A stretch of DNA of 54,772 nucleotides from NCBI GenBank assembly GCA_023415605.1, contig JAEZKB010000122.1:1-54772 (forward strand), given 5' to 3'. The notes beneath the pieces are model-generated. The model had not been told where the DNA came from. It was given only the letters and a program-made list of their open reading frames with translations, and searched no databases. Shown in pieces: positions 39,497 to 48,803 of the stretch (position 1 is its first letter; the number at the start of each line of letters is the position of its first letter). Made by a program: the position numbers and the translations under genes. The DNA comes from Pseudomonadota bacterium (GTDB taxonomy: Bacteria > Pseudomonadota > Alphaproteobacteria > Rhizobiales > Devosiaceae).

Positions 39497-40732
39497 ATGA
39501 CCGTGGAAACCGTGCACAAGGGCCAATCCAGCCGACGCGGTGGTGTTCCCCGTGGGCTGGACCATGTCGGATCGGCTCTGTTCTCCTACGGCTTCCGACC
39601 GTTTTTTCTGGCCGCGGGCATTTTTGCGATCCTGGCGATGATCGGCTGGATCGGCGCGTTGACGCTGGGTTGGGAACTTGGCGGAAGAAGTTATGGCGCA
39701 CTTGCCTGGCACGCCCACGAAATGGTGTTCGGCTACGCGGCGGCTGCCTTGTCAGGCTACATGCTGACCGCGATACCCAATTGGACCGGGCGACTACCAC
39801 TTTCGGGCAAGCCGTTGATGTACATGGTCGGTCTGTGGGCCGCTGGAAGGTGCGCGATGGCAAACCCGGACATCTGGGGCCTGTATCCAGCGGTCGCGGT
39901 CGATGCCGCCTACCTCCCAGTGCTGGCTCTCGTTGCCGGGCGCGAGATCGTGGCGGGGAAGAACTGGAAGAACCTGAAGATTCTGGCCGCGCTGACGCTC
40001 CTGTCGCTCGTCAACTTGGCATTCCACCTGGCTGTACTGGCCGATCTCGATCCGGGCGCGGTAATGAGGGCCAGCGTGGCGTTGTTCATTGCGCTGATCG
40101 GTCTTGTCGGCGGGCGCATCATTCCCAGCTTCACGCGCAACTGGCTCGCCAAGAACGGCTCCACCCTGCTTCCCACGCCGTTCAACCAGTTCGATATAGC
40201 AGCCTTGGCGACGTCGATGATCGCTCTCATACTTTGGGTGCTCCTCCCCGAGAGCATGCCGACGGCATTCACCGCTGGCGCCGCCGCAATGATGCACTTC
40301 GTACGCCTCTTCCGTTGGCGCGGTATGCATACCTTCGATGAGCCACTCCTGCTCGTGTTGCACGTCGGCTACGCCTTCGTACCACTGGGCCTCGTCGGCG
40401 TGGCGCTGGCGGCTTTGGATTTTGTCAGCCCTGCTTCAGCACTTCACCTGCTCACCGTGGGCGGCATCGGCATCATGACACTTGCAGTAATGACACGTGC
40501 GACTCTTGGACACACCGGTAGGGTACTCACGGCGTCGACCACCACATCGATCAGCTATCTCGCATTGCTAGTCGCTGCTGTCGTTCGGCCCTTCGCGGAG
40601 ATGCTGCCAGAACACTATCATCCGATCCTTGCGTTCAGTGGCACCTGCTGGCTACTTGCCTTCGTCCTGTTCTCCCTTGAACATGGCAAGATGCTGGTTT
40701 CTCCCCGGGCGGAGAGACGCATGCCATCGTAG
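39497..40732 (+). CDS. nnrS: NnrS haem-copper membrane protein
   Basis: A 411-residue NnrS with about twelve membrane helices. Family signs include L-F-S-Y-G-F-R-P-F-F-L-A-A near residue 30, W-H-A-H-E-M-V-F-G-Y-A at about 70, and the R-I-I-P-S-F-T-R-N-W-L region at about 210. The conserved His residues in W-H-A-H-E and later M-M-H-F belong to the haem and copper sites. NnrS relieves nitric oxide stress in denitrifiers. The site at 39430 and the nnrR gene nearby indicate control by NnrR. The NnrS-like protein at 32107 is a separate, divergent member. Confidence 0.92.
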   Translation: MTVETVHKGQSSRRGGVPRGLDHVGSALFSYGFRPFFLAAGIFAILAMIGWIGALTLGWELGGRSYGALAWHAHEMVFGYAAAALSGYMLTAIPNWTGRLPLSGKPLMYMVGLWAAGRCAMANPDIWGLYPAVAVDAAYLPVLALVAGREIVAGKNWKNLKILAALTLLSLVNLAFHLAVLADLDPGAVMRASVALFIALIGLVGGRIIPSFTRNWLAKNGSTLLPTPFNQFDIAALATSMIALILWVLLPESMPTAFTAGAAAMMHFVRLFRWRGMHTFDEPLLLVLHVGYAFVPLGLVGVALAALDFVSPASALHLLTVGGIGIMTLAVMTRATLGHTGRVLTASTTTSISYLALLVAAVVRPFAEMLPEHYHPILAFSGTCWLLAFVLFSLEHGKMLVSPRAERRMPS

Positions 40733-40835
40733 TCGCGCCGCCGTTTGCACCATCGTCGTTTAGCTTGCTGCCAGCGCACGGCGATCCTATCCTGCCGATC
40801 TACGACCGGATCGGCGAACGACAGTTCACTAAGAC

Positions 40836-41018
40836 ATGTACGGATTGGGCATTCTCATCCCCGTGGCGATGGCCATGGGCGTCATCGGCTTTCTGGCTTT
40901 CCGCTGGACGCTTCGTGCTGGTCAGTACGAGGATATGGACGGAGCCGCGCACCGCATCCTGAATGACGACGACAGGCCTATTGCCGAGCCGCCGGAGAAG
41001 CAGGAGACTCCGCAATAG
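40836..41018 (+). CDS. ccoS: cbb3 oxidase assembly protein CcoS
   Basis: A 60-residue protein with one N-terminal membrane helix (about residues 4-22) followed by F-R-W-T-L-R-A-G-Q-Y-E-D-M-D-G-A-A-H-R-I-L, the hallmark of CcoS. CcoS helps to insert cofactors into cytochrome cbb3 oxidase. It lies at the edge of the oxidase cluster but on the opposite strand; its stop overlaps the convergent DUF2189 gene by 41 bases. Confidence 0.92.
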   Translation: MYGLGILIPVAMAMGVIGFLAFRWTLRAGQYEDMDGAAHRILNDDDRPIAEPPEKQETPQ

Positions 41019-41814
41019 CCCGGTAGGCGTGCCAGGTGGCGTGACCCAGAAGCGGGAAAATCACGATCAGTCCGACCAGCGCGGTGGCGACCGATACTGC
41101 AAAGAGGAGGGCGACGATTGCGCCCCAAGCGATCATCACGGGCGCATTGTTCCAAACCAGCTTGAGACTGGTACCCATGGCCGTCACGGCATCGATGCGC
41201 TTCACCAGCAGCATCGGTACCGATAGCGCACTAATTGCAAAGGCGAATGCGGCGAACAGCCCGCCAACTAGCGTCCCGGTGATCAGCATCGCCCAACCCG
41301 TGGGCGTTCCCAGCAGCAGCGGAATTATCCCTTCGGTTCCGGGGAAACCACGGTATCCGAAGAACAGGGCGTAAAGCAAAACGGCCGCGCGCATCCAGAG
41401 CAGCATCAGCAGCGCCAGAAGCAGCCCAAGAAAGATGATCTGCCCCGCCGACCCCGACCTGACGAGGATCATCTCGTCGAGACGGGCCGGGCGCCCCTTC
41501 TCGATCGATCGGCTCTTCTGGTAGAGCCCGACGGCTATGACCGGTCCGATGATCATGAAGCCGGCCAGCGCCGGGAACAGAACGTAGTCCCACCCCATGG
41601 TGAACATCGTGTAGATCACTACGATCGACACAATGAAGACGAGCAGTCCATAGGCGAGACTCGACAATGGCGAGGTCCAGAGATCCCTCCACCCCTTGGC
41701 CAGCCATCGGAACGCGTGGCCCGCGGGCAGGCGCCGTTGCAACCGCGGGTCGAGCGTCTGCTCGATGCCAGAGGTCTCCTTGAGGAGCCAGTCGTTCTTG
41801 CTAGCCTCGGCCAT
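40978..41814 (-). CDS. DUF2189 integral membrane protein
   Basis: A 278-residue membrane protein with about six helices and the DUF2189 pattern: R-R-L-P-A-G-H-A-F-R-W-L-A-K-G-W-R-D-L-W at the N-terminal side and W-N-N-A-P-V-M-I-A-W-G near the end. The family often sits beside cbb3 oxidase genes in alphaproteobacteria, where its role is unknown. It follows a small membrane gene and ccoP, so it belongs to the same transcription unit on the minus strand. No catalytic motif is seen. Confidence 0.85.
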   Translation of the reverse strand: MAEASKNDWLLKETSGIEQTLDPRLQRRLPAGHAFRWLAKGWRDLWTSPLSSLAYGLLVFIVSIVVIYTMFTMGWDYVLFPALAGFMIIGPVIAVGLYQKSRSIEKGRPARLDEMILVRSGSAGQIIFLGLLLALLMLLWMRAAVLLYALFFGYRGFPGTEGIIPLLLGTPTGWAMLITGTLVGGLFAAFAFAISALSVPMLLVKRIDAVTAMGTSLKLVWNNAPVMIAWGAIVALLFAVSVATALVGLIVIFPLLGHATWHAYRAIAESPASPAARQ

Positions 41815-41826
41815 GTGCAGTGTCCT

Positions 41827-42030
41827 TCAACAGGATGACTTCGCAGCGCTGAAACGCCCTTCTTCGGACTCGCCTACCTTGATATGAGCGACGCAGTCCG
41901 GCTGGGATTCCAGGGCGACAACAAGGAAATGGATGTTTGCGCCGATGACGATCGCCAGCCCGAGGACAGCGACGACGACCCAGAATGTGGTCTGTCGCTT
42001 CTTTGGTGCAGTGGTCATCGGCCGGTTCAT
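41827..42030 (-). CDS. Small membrane protein after ccoP
   Basis: A 67-residue protein with a basic N-terminus and one membrane helix (about residues 17-37), then a hydrophilic tail containing P-D-C-V-A-H-I-K and a C-terminal Cys. It overlaps the ccoP stop by four bases, so it is a regular part of the oxidase operon. No family is named with certainty; it could be an assembly or stability factor for the oxidase, or a FixH-like remnant, which would normally be larger. Confidence 0.6.
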   Translation of the reverse strand: MNRPMTTAPKKRQTTFWVVVAVLGLAIVIGANIHFLVVALESQPDCVAHIKVGESEEGRFSAAKSSC

Positions 42031-42911
42031 GGCGTCGTGACGTTCAGCGAGTGCACGTAGAGGGCGAGCATCTTGATCTCCTCAGGTGCAAGGCGCTCGT
42101 CCCATGTCGGCATGTGTCCCTGCCGTCCACCATGGACCGAGGCGATGATCTGCTCGAGTTCACCGCCGTATATCCACCGATCGTCCGCTAGATTGGGAGC
42201 GCCAGCCTCAGGATCGCCCGTGGCGGCCTCACCGTGACAGCCAACGCAGTTGGCCGCGAAGACCTCGCGTCCGGCGTCGATGAAACTGAGATTCTCCGTC
42301 GTGGAGTAGTCGGGGTGGCTCAAGGAATAGACGTAGGCGGCGGCGCTGCGAACCTCGTCCCCCGTCAGCATCTGTTCCCGACCGAAGGCGGGCATCTGCG
42401 AAATGCGGGTTTCGTCGTGCCTGGCGTTGACGCCGATGCGTAGGGTCTCCGCGATCGCCGCCGGCGATCCGTCGCCCCATAGCCAGTCGCCATCGGCAAG
42501 ATTTGGGTACCCTGCGTTGCCACCGGCGTCCCGACCGTGGCAAACGGCGCAGTTGTCGCCGAACAGCTGGTGGCCCGCTTCGACTACTTTGGCCATGAGT
42601 TGCTCGTCTGCGGCGATCTCCGGGAAGCTGAGCGAAGCGATCTGGCGTTCCCATGGCGCCCGCGCGCTCTGCTTTTCGATGATCCGCTCTTCTACGGTGG
42701 TCTTCTGGTCTATTCCCAACAGTCCCTTGGTATAGGTGAAGACCAGAGGCCAGGTGGGCATCAGGATCCAGTAACCGAGCGCCCAGACGTGCGTGATGAC
42801 GATGAAGAGCAGAACAGCGCGAGGAACGGGCGTGTCGAGCTCTTTGATGCCATTCCATTCATGCCCGGTCGTTGCGGTGCCGGTCACATGATCCACCTCT
42901 CGTTCGCTCAT
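42027..42911 (-). CDS. ccoP: cbb3 oxidase dihaem subunit CcoP
   Basis: A 294-residue membrane-anchored cytochrome c. One membrane helix lies at about residues 30-50 after the E-W-N-G-I-K-E-L-D-T-P-V-P motif. The two haem c sites are C-A-V-C-H and C-V-G-C-H, in two cytochrome domains. CcoP (FixP) passes electrons from the bc1 complex to CcoO/CcoN. It overlaps ccoQ by 4 bases and is followed by a small membrane gene. Confidence 0.95.
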   Translation of the reverse strand: MSEREVDHVTGTATTGHEWNGIKELDTPVPRAVLLFIVITHVWALGYWILMPTWPLVFTYTKGLLGIDQKTTVEERIIEKQSARAPWERQIASLSFPEIAADEQLMAKVVEAGHQLFGDNCAVCHGRDAGGNAGYPNLADGDWLWGDGSPAAIAETLRIGVNARHDETRISQMPAFGREQMLTGDEVRSAAAYVYSLSHPDYSTTENLSFIDAGREVFAANCVGCHGEAATGDPEAGAPNLADDRWIYGGELEQIIASVHGGRQGHMPTWDERLAPEEIKMLALYVHSLNVTTP

Positions 42912-43072
42912 GGCCTGTCCTCCTCGCGGAGAATGGCATGCTTGGCCGCGTCGAACTTCCGCCTGTTGGAGGGGAGGAACGTATAGATCACTACGCCCGC
43001 GGCCATGGCCAGCAGGTAGAACAGGCCCCAGCTCTTGGAGAAGCCGACGACGACATCATGACCCCATTCCAT
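42908..43072 (-). CDS. ccoQ: cbb3 oxidase small subunit CcoQ
   Basis: A 54-residue single-helix protein starting M-E-W-G-H-D and ending in a charged tail (R-K-F-D-A-A-K-H). The helix W-G-L-F-Y-L-L-A-M-A-A-G-V-V-I-Y and the downstream P-S-N-R-R-K-F are the CcoQ signature. It stabilises the assembled oxidase. The start at 43072 is chosen within a longer frame; it overlaps ccoO by 17 bases and ccoP by four. Confidence 0.9.
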   Translation of the reverse strand: MEWGHDVVVGFSKSWGLFYLLAMAAGVVIYTFLPSNRRKFDAAKHAILREEDRP

Positions 43073-43859
43073 TCTCGCCCTCCGTTTCTCCACCTGCCTC
43101 TGGCCCCTGGTCTTCCGGTCCAGGCGCCTCTTCGGTTGCGGCGGTGTTCTGATAGGCAGCGTCCGTCATCTGGCCGAGCACCTGCAGGTACGCCACGAGT
43201 GCGTCCATCTCGGTCAGTCTCGTCACCACCCCATCAAACGCGCTGACCTGCGTTTCGTCGCCATAGCGTTCCACGACCGACGACGCGCCGTTGCTGTCCG
43301 GGTCGGACTGGCCATAGACGTCGGCGACCGCGTTCGCGACCATCTCCTCGGTGTATGGAACCCCGAGTTGGCGCTGCACCTTGAGGCGTTCGGTGGCCGA
43401 CATGGGATCGAGCGGCGTGGCCGAGAGCCACGGATATGCAGGCATGTTCGACTCGGGCACGACGTCGCGTGGATTGTGGAGATGCTCCACGTGCCACTGA
43501 TCGGAGTACTTGCCGCCGACGCGAGCCAGATCCGGTCCGGTTCGCTTGGAACCCCACAGCATCGGCCTGTCGTACTGGGACTCGACCGCGAGCGAGTAGG
43601 GGCCGTAGCGATCGACCTCGTCGGCAAGGGTGCGGATCATCTGCGAGTGGCAGGCGTAGCAACCCTCGCGGACATAGATGTCGCGCCCCATCAGCTCGAG
43701 CGGCGTATAGAGCCGCATGTCGGCGACGTCCTCCACGGTCTCGTCGATAGTGAACAGCGGCGCAATCTCGACGATGCCGCCTACGCTGGCGGCCGCGATG
43801 ATCGCGAGGACGAAGCCTATCGCGGTGCGCTCGAGCTTGCGATGGATGAGTTCAGCCAT
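43056..43859 (-). CDS. ccoO: cbb3 oxidase monohaem subunit CcoO
   Basis: A 267-residue protein with an N-terminal membrane helix (about 14-34) and one haem c motif C-Y-A-C-H in G-C-Y-A-C-H-S-Q-M-I-R-T-L. The R-T-G-P-D-L-A-R-V-G-G and N-M-P-A-Y-P-W-L motifs are typical of CcoO (FixO). The last 30 residues are Glu/Gly-rich and beyond the usual family end. It begins 4 bases after the ccoN stop. It carries electrons from CcoP to the catalytic subunit. Confidence 0.95.
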   Translation of the reverse strand: MAELIHRKLERTAIGFVLAIIAAASVGGIVEIAPLFTIDETVEDVADMRLYTPLELMGRDIYVREGCYACHSQMIRTLADEVDRYGPYSLAVESQYDRPMLWGSKRTGPDLARVGGKYSDQWHVEHLHNPRDVVPESNMPAYPWLSATPLDPMSATERLKVQRQLGVPYTEEMVANAVADVYGQSDPDSNGASSVVERYGDETQVSAFDGVVTRLTEMDALVAYLQVLGQMTDAAYQNTAATEEAPGPEDQGPEAGGETEGENGMGS

Positions 43860-43863
43860 GGTT

Positions 43864-45519
43864 CTACTCCGCCGGCTTGAGCTGGGCGGCGACGGCGCTG
43901 GCGTCCTCTGGCCTGTCTGCGCCCACTTGCACAACCGATGCCGTCCGACGCACGGTCATCCAGATGTTGAACGCGCCGATGATGGCGCCAACCAAGAAGA
44001 ACGCGCCGCCGATCGTCCGTGCCACGTAGTAGGGCCACATGGCAACGAGGGTGTCGACGAACGAATAGGCGAGGGCGTCTCCCTCGGTATAGGTTCGCCA
44101 CATCAGCCCCTGGATGATCCCGGAATTCCACATGGCGAAGATGTAGATGAGGGTACCGGCAAGGGCCAACCAGAAGTGCACCTCCACGAGCGTGTTGGAG
44201 TACATTCCGGGCTTGCGCCATATGGAAGGGACAAGCGTGTAGATCGAACCGAACGTGATCAGCGCGACCCAGCCAAGAGCGCCGGCATGGACGTGGCCGA
44301 CGGTCCAGTCCGTGTAATGCGACAGCGAGTTGACGGACCGGATCGCCATGAACGATCCCTCGAACGTGGAGAGACCGTAGAAGATCGCGGCCACCACCAT
44401 GAAGCGCAGAGTGGCGTCGTCGCGCACCTTGCCCCATGCGCCGCGCAGCGTCATCAGCGCGTTGCCGGCGGAGGACCATGACGGAACGAGCAGCATCACC
44501 GAGAACGTCATGCCCAGCGTCTGCACCCAGTGGGGCAGGGCGGTGTAATGCAGGTGATGGGAACCAGCCCACATGTAGAAGAACGTGATTCCCCAGAAGC
44601 TGAGGATCGAGAGTCGGTATGAAAAGATCGGGCGGCCGGCTCGTTTGGGGAGATAATAGTACATCATCGCCAGGAAGCCGGCAGTGAGGAAGAACGCTAC
44701 CGCATTGTGTCCGTACCACCATTGCACCATGGCGTCCTGCACGCCGGCCCAAACGGTGTAGCTCTTCGCGCTCCCCAACGAGATCGGCAACGCCAGGTTG
44801 TTGACTATGTGGAGAATGGCGACGACCACGATGAACGCCAGATAGTACCAGTTGGCGACGTAGATGTGGGGTTCCTTGCGCCGCGCCAGCGTTCGAAGGA
44901 ACAGGACGAAATACGTCACCCACACGATCACCAGCCAGATGTCGGCGTACCATTCTGCCTCGGCATACTCCTTGGACTGGGTGATCCCCATCAGGTAGCC
45001 GGAGATCGCCAGCATGCAGAAGAGATTGAAGCCGATGAGAACGAACCAGGGCGAGACCTGATCGGGCAGGCGCGCACGCGAGGTCCGCTGCACCACGTGG
45101 AATGACGTGGCGATCAGAGCATTGCCGCCGAAGCCGAAGATCACGCCGCTCGTGTGTGCGGGCCGCAGCCGGCCAAAGCTCGACCATGCCTGTCCGAATG
45201 TCAGATCGGGCCAGGCGAGCTGCGCCGCTACCCAGACCCCGACGAACATCCCGAAGATGGCCCACGCCATCGTCAGTCCGATGCCGAACTTGGTCGGATC
45301 GTCATAGTAGTCGTCGAGACGAGCGGCCGGCGGATTCGGCAGATCGAGTCGCGGCAGAATCAGTGCAGCGAACACCGCGCAATAGACGATGATCAGGATG
45401 CCATGAGCACCAAGAACATCCCATCGTCCCAGGATGCCCAGAAGAACACCTGCAGCCGCGACAAGGGCAAGCAAGGCCAGGCAGGTGACGCGATCGTCCC
45501 TGGTCATTCGAGCGATCAT
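43864..45519 (-). CDS. ccoN: cbb3 oxidase catalytic subunit CcoN
   Basis: A 551-residue haem-copper oxidase subunit I of the cbb3 (C) type with about twelve to fourteen helices. Characteristic parts are W-W-Y-G-H-N-A-V-A-F-F-L (CuB region), H-H-L-H-Y-T and the T-V-G-H-V-H-A-G helix for the haems. It contains the high-affinity oxygen reduction centre used at low oxygen. Start at 45519 (M-I-A-R-M-T) follows GGAGGGA. There is no clear FNR box just upstream of this start, so the operon may be read from the promoter before ccoI or another element. Confidence 0.96.
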   Translation of the reverse strand: MIARMTRDDRVTCLALLALVAAAGVLLGILGRWDVLGAHGILIIVYCAVFAALILPRLDLPNPPAARLDDYYDDPTKFGIGLTMAWAIFGMFVGVWVAAQLAWPDLTFGQAWSSFGRLRPAHTSGVIFGFGGNALIATSFHVVQRTSRARLPDQVSPWFVLIGFNLFCMLAISGYLMGITQSKEYAEAEWYADIWLVIVWVTYFVLFLRTLARRKEPHIYVANWYYLAFIVVVAILHIVNNLALPISLGSAKSYTVWAGVQDAMVQWWYGHNAVAFFLTAGFLAMMYYYLPKRAGRPIFSYRLSILSFWGITFFYMWAGSHHLHYTALPHWVQTLGMTFSVMLLVPSWSSAGNALMTLRGAWGKVRDDATLRFMVVAAIFYGLSTFEGSFMAIRSVNSLSHYTDWTVGHVHAGALGWVALITFGSIYTLVPSIWRKPGMYSNTLVEVHFWLALAGTLIYIFAMWNSGIIQGLMWRTYTEGDALAYSFVDTLVAMWPYYVARTIGGAFFLVGAIIGAFNIWMTVRRTASVVQVGADRPEDASAVAAQLKPAE

Positions 45520-45598
45520 ACCGATCCCTCCTACTGTACGTCAGCACCGCAAGTTCTGCCCGTACACCTGAAGATCGATACACGGGTTCGCAGCGAAA

Positions 45599-47851
45599 TC
45601 AACCTCTTGGCGTGGCATCGGATGTAGCCAACCGGCCACCGGGTGCCTGACTGGTCGCACCTTCCGTTCCGTCGAACCATCGCAAGCGCAGCGCATTGAC
45701 GACCACGATCAAGGAGGATCCGGACATCGCCACGGCAGCGATGAGCGGCGTTACCTGTCCCGTCACGGCGAGCGGCACTGCCACCACGTTGTACCCGATG
45801 GCGATTGCGAGGTTCTGGTTGACCAGCCGCGCGGCAGCCCGGGCGATCGCGACCACGAAGGGCACGGCCGACAGCTCCTCGCCGGTGAATACAAAATCTG
45901 CAGCGCTGCGGCCGATATCGGCAGCGCTCGATGGCGCCATCGACACATGCGCGGCGCGAAGAGCCGGAGCGTCGTTCACGCCGTCGCCGACCATCATGGT
46001 GCGGCCTGCGGAAACTCCCTCGACCTTCTGGTCGGGCAGTAGTTCGCCCTCTGCGTCATCGATACCCACGGCCGACGCCACCGCAGCGACGACCCGTGGT
46101 CGATCGCCCGAAAGTAGCCTGACCCGCAGGTCGAGGGTACGCAACCGGCGAACCGATTGCGCGGCGTCATGGCGAAGCACATCGTCGAACCGGAACGATG
46201 CCTGCGCCGTTCCGTCGCGACTCAGCCAGACTTCCGAAGCCCCGAGGTCCTCGCCCTGGACGCCGCACCACTCCGCACTTCCAAGACGCCAGGTAGCGCC
46301 GTCGACAAGGGCCTGGACTCCCTTGCCCGGAACTTCCCTGACGGTCGGCGGCAATTCGAACGGAGTACCGAGCGCGTCGACGAGCGCCCGCGACAATGGA
46401 TGCGTACTGGCAGCGGCAAGCGCTGCCGCGATGGCCGCACTTTCCGGATTGCTCTCCTGCTGGACGAGCCTCGGTCTGCCGATCGTGAGCGTGCCGGTCT
46501 TGTCGAACGCCACAGCATCGACTTCGGCAGCCCGTTCGAGCGCCGCGCCGTCCTTCATCAGAATGCCACGTTCGAAAAGCCTGCCAGCGGCGACGACATG
46601 AACCATCGGGACGGCAAGAGCCAGCGCACAAGGGCAGGTGATGATCAGCACCGCAACTGCATTGAGAAGGGCCTCATGCCAATCGCCGCCAAGCAGACCC
46701 CAGGCCAAAAACGTGCATGCAGCGACCGTATGTATGATCGGCGCGTAGACCGAAGCAGCCCGGTCGGCGATGCGCCGCGTCCGAGTGCGTGCGTGCTCGG
46801 CCGCGTCCATCATCGCGGCGATGCGCGAGAGAAACGAGTCGGTCGACACGTTCTGGGTCCGCAGTTCGATCAGCCCGGAGACATTCGCCGCGCCCGCCAG
46901 AACCTCGCCGCCTTCCGCAATCGGATGCGGCGCCGTCTCGCCGGAGATGATCGAATAGTCGAAGACCGCGCCGTCCGTGCACACGATGCAGTCGACCGGG
47001 ACGCGCTCTCCCGCCCTGAGCTCGATCATCATTCCGGGAACGATCTCGTCGAGCGGGACATATTCTCGCCGGCCGCCCTCCAGCAGTCGGGTGGCGCCCC
47101 GCGGTTGCAGCCGCGCCAGATTGGTGATGGCGCTGCGCGCCTGTTCGCGCATGAGGTGGTCCAGCGTCCTGCCGGCGAGGAGGAAGAAGAGCAGCGTTAC
47201 GGCAGCATCGAAATAGGCATGCGGGCCGGAATTCATCGTTTCGAACAGGCTGAGCGCCGTCGCCAGGAAGACGCCGATCGAGATCGGGACGTCCATATTG
47301 GTCCTGCCCACCCGAAGGGCGCGCCACGCCGAACGGAAGAAGATTCGGCCCGCGTAGGCGACGGCGGGTAAGGCGATGACTGCGGACAACCAATGGAAGA
47401 TGTCGCGTGTCGCCTGGTCCGCTCCAGACCAGACCGACACCGACATCAACATGATGTTGCCCGCGGCGAAACCGGCGACGGCCACTGCCTTGACCAGTTC
47501 CCGGAGCACCGGGTCGCCGGAAACGTCCTGGCCTGGGTCGAGCACATAGGTGTGGTACCCGCTTGCCCGGATCGCGGGCGCCAGTTCCGCCGCGTCGCCG
47601 GTAGCGTCGAACGTGATACGGACCCGGCGGCGGGTAAGGTTCACGCGTGCCGCGATGACCATGGGCAAGCCAGACAGAGCAGTTTCGATGGTTCGGATGC
47701 AGGCGCCACAATGTGCATCGGGCACAGCGAACTCGAGTTGCCTACTGCCGTCGCCGAGAGGGCGGCTGAGCGCAAGGAGCGCGTCGCCGTCTGCTTCTAT
47801 GCCGAGACTGCCTTCCTGCGCTGCAAATTCGCCGGGAGCGCAGCAGGTCAT
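45599..47851 (-). CDS. ccoI: Copper-transporting P1B ATPase CcoI
   Basis: A 750-residue P-type ATPase. An N-terminal heavy-metal domain has the C-G-A-C site (about residues 46-49). The membrane metal site is C-P-C in I-T-C-P-C-A-L-A-L-A-V-P, the phosphorylation motif is D-K-T-G-T-L-T and the hinge motif is G-D-G-V-N-D-A-P-A-L. CcoI (FixI) exports copper for cbb3 oxidase assembly. It lies 79 bases before ccoN in the same direction, so the order is ccoI-ccoN-ccoO-ccoQ-ccoP, different from the more usual ccoNOQP-ccoGHIS. Confidence 0.93.
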   Translation of the reverse strand: MTCCAPGEFAAQEGSLGIEADGDALLALSRPLGDGSRQLEFAVPDAHCGACIRTIETALSGLPMVIAARVNLTRRRVRITFDATGDAAELAPAIRASGYHTYVLDPGQDVSGDPVLRELVKAVAVAGFAAGNIMLMSVSVWSGADQATRDIFHWLSAVIALPAVAYAGRIFFRSAWRALRVGRTNMDVPISIGVFLATALSLFETMNSGPHAYFDAAVTLLFFLLAGRTLDHLMREQARSAITNLARLQPRGATRLLEGGRREYVPLDEIVPGMMIELRAGERVPVDCIVCTDGAVFDYSIISGETAPHPIAEGGEVLAGAANVSGLIELRTQNVSTDSFLSRIAAMMDAAEHARTRTRRIADRAASVYAPIIHTVAACTFLAWGLLGGDWHEALLNAVAVLIITCPCALALAVPMVHVVAAGRLFERGILMKDGAALERAAEVDAVAFDKTGTLTIGRPRLVQQESNPESAAIAAALAAASTHPLSRALVDALGTPFELPPTVREVPGKGVQALVDGATWRLGSAEWCGVQGEDLGASEVWLSRDGTAQASFRFDDVLRHDAAQSVRRLRTLDLRVRLLSGDRPRVVAAVASAVGIDDAEGELLPDQKVEGVSAGRTMMVGDGVNDAPALRAAHVSMAPSSAADIGRSAADFVFTGEELSAVPFVVAIARAAARLVNQNLAIAIGYNVVAVPLAVTGQVTPLIAAVAMSGSSLIVVVNALRLRWFDGTEGATSQAPGGRLATSDATPRG

Positions 47852-48187
47852 AATTCATCTCCGTCCAGTCTCCTGATCCTACTCATCACTTGGCTACCTG
47901 TCCACCAAGCGCGGATCGAAGCGTTAGGCTCCAGCGCCAGATAGGCTGCGAACCGAAGACGTAGACTGCCAGTCATCTAAACCTTACGCCAAAGATGCCC
48001 CCGCGGAGATCGGACCGCTGCTAGAGATCGTCACTTCCGCTTGGTGCGATGTGCAACAGCCGATTTGACTCGATAACCGCTTCTGGCAAATTTTGGACAG
48101 CGGGCGGCCAGTGAATGCTGGTAGGGCAATTAATCGGGTTGAAAATGTCGGCGCTATTGCCGTGATGAAGTCATATAGAGGTTACGA
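47852..48187. other. Intergenic region upstream of ccoI
   Basis: About 340 bases without a gene. No perfect TTGAT-N4-ATCAA box is visible here. The part near 48090-48180 is more AT-rich and should hold the promoter of the plus-strand gene starting with TTG 48188. Confidence 0.4.
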
Positions 48188-48592
48188 TTGAAGCTGAACC
48201 ATTTCGCCAACCGGGTAACTGCCGAGCACTTCGAGACGATAATCGCCATGCTGAAGGAGAACTTGGGGTTTGTAGAGCTGCGTCGAACTCGGAAATCGAT
48301 CTGGATGCGGCAGTCCGGCGCCAACATCGACCTGCAATTCAACTCCAGCTCAATCGCTGATCGTGACCCCGACAAGAATTTGTCCCAGGTATCATTCCTG
48401 TCAGATGCCCCGGCTGAGGCGCTAGAAAACTTGGCGACTTGGGCCAATTCAAAAGGATTGGAAGCTCTAGTAGGTAGCTATTCCAGCAAGGAATTCTACC
48501 TCGACGTCCCAGCCGCCTTCGTGGATTTCGTCATAGAGGCCATGACCCCAGATTGCGCCGATTACGATGTAGACGCCGAGCACGGCCATTAA
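48188..48592 (+). CDS. VOC-like small protein
   Basis: A 134-residue protein starting with TTG and reading K-L-N-H-F-A-N-R-V. The order of strands and helices, with M-L-K-E-N-L-G-F-V-E-L, S-I-W-M-R-Q-S-G-A-N-I-D-L-Q-F and a C-terminal F-Y-L-D-V-P, is that of a vicinal oxygen chelate (glyoxalase-like) domain. Metal ligands are not evident, so it may be a binding protein and not an enzyme. It is alone, without neighbours on the same strand close by. Confidence 0.6.
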   Translation: MKLNHFANRVTAEHFETIIAMLKENLGFVELRRTRKSIWMRQSGANIDLQFNSSSIADRDPDKNLSQVSFLSDAPAEALENLATWANSKGLEALVGSYSSKEFYLDVPAAFVDFVIEAMTPDCADYDVDAEHGH

Positions 48593-48803
48593 TCGTCGGT
48601 GGCTTTCTTATAACGTGCCAGGCTACTAAGGGTCCATGAACAGAGTCGGTCGCTCATTTCCTTATCGCATGGGCCCCGTTGTTGTGCTTAGGGCGAAGCG
48701 GACCTCGGTGAGTGACTGCTGTTGGCCCAAAGCGGACAAGGGGCCCAAGTACTCGCAATATTAAATGACTAGTAGGCCGTGACCGATCGGGTATCGTGGC
48801 TTC

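Noticed and set aside
45540..45610. FNR box upstream of ccoN from the TTGATTT on the minus strand
   Set aside because: Only one half-site is present; the second ATCAA half is missing at the needed spacing.
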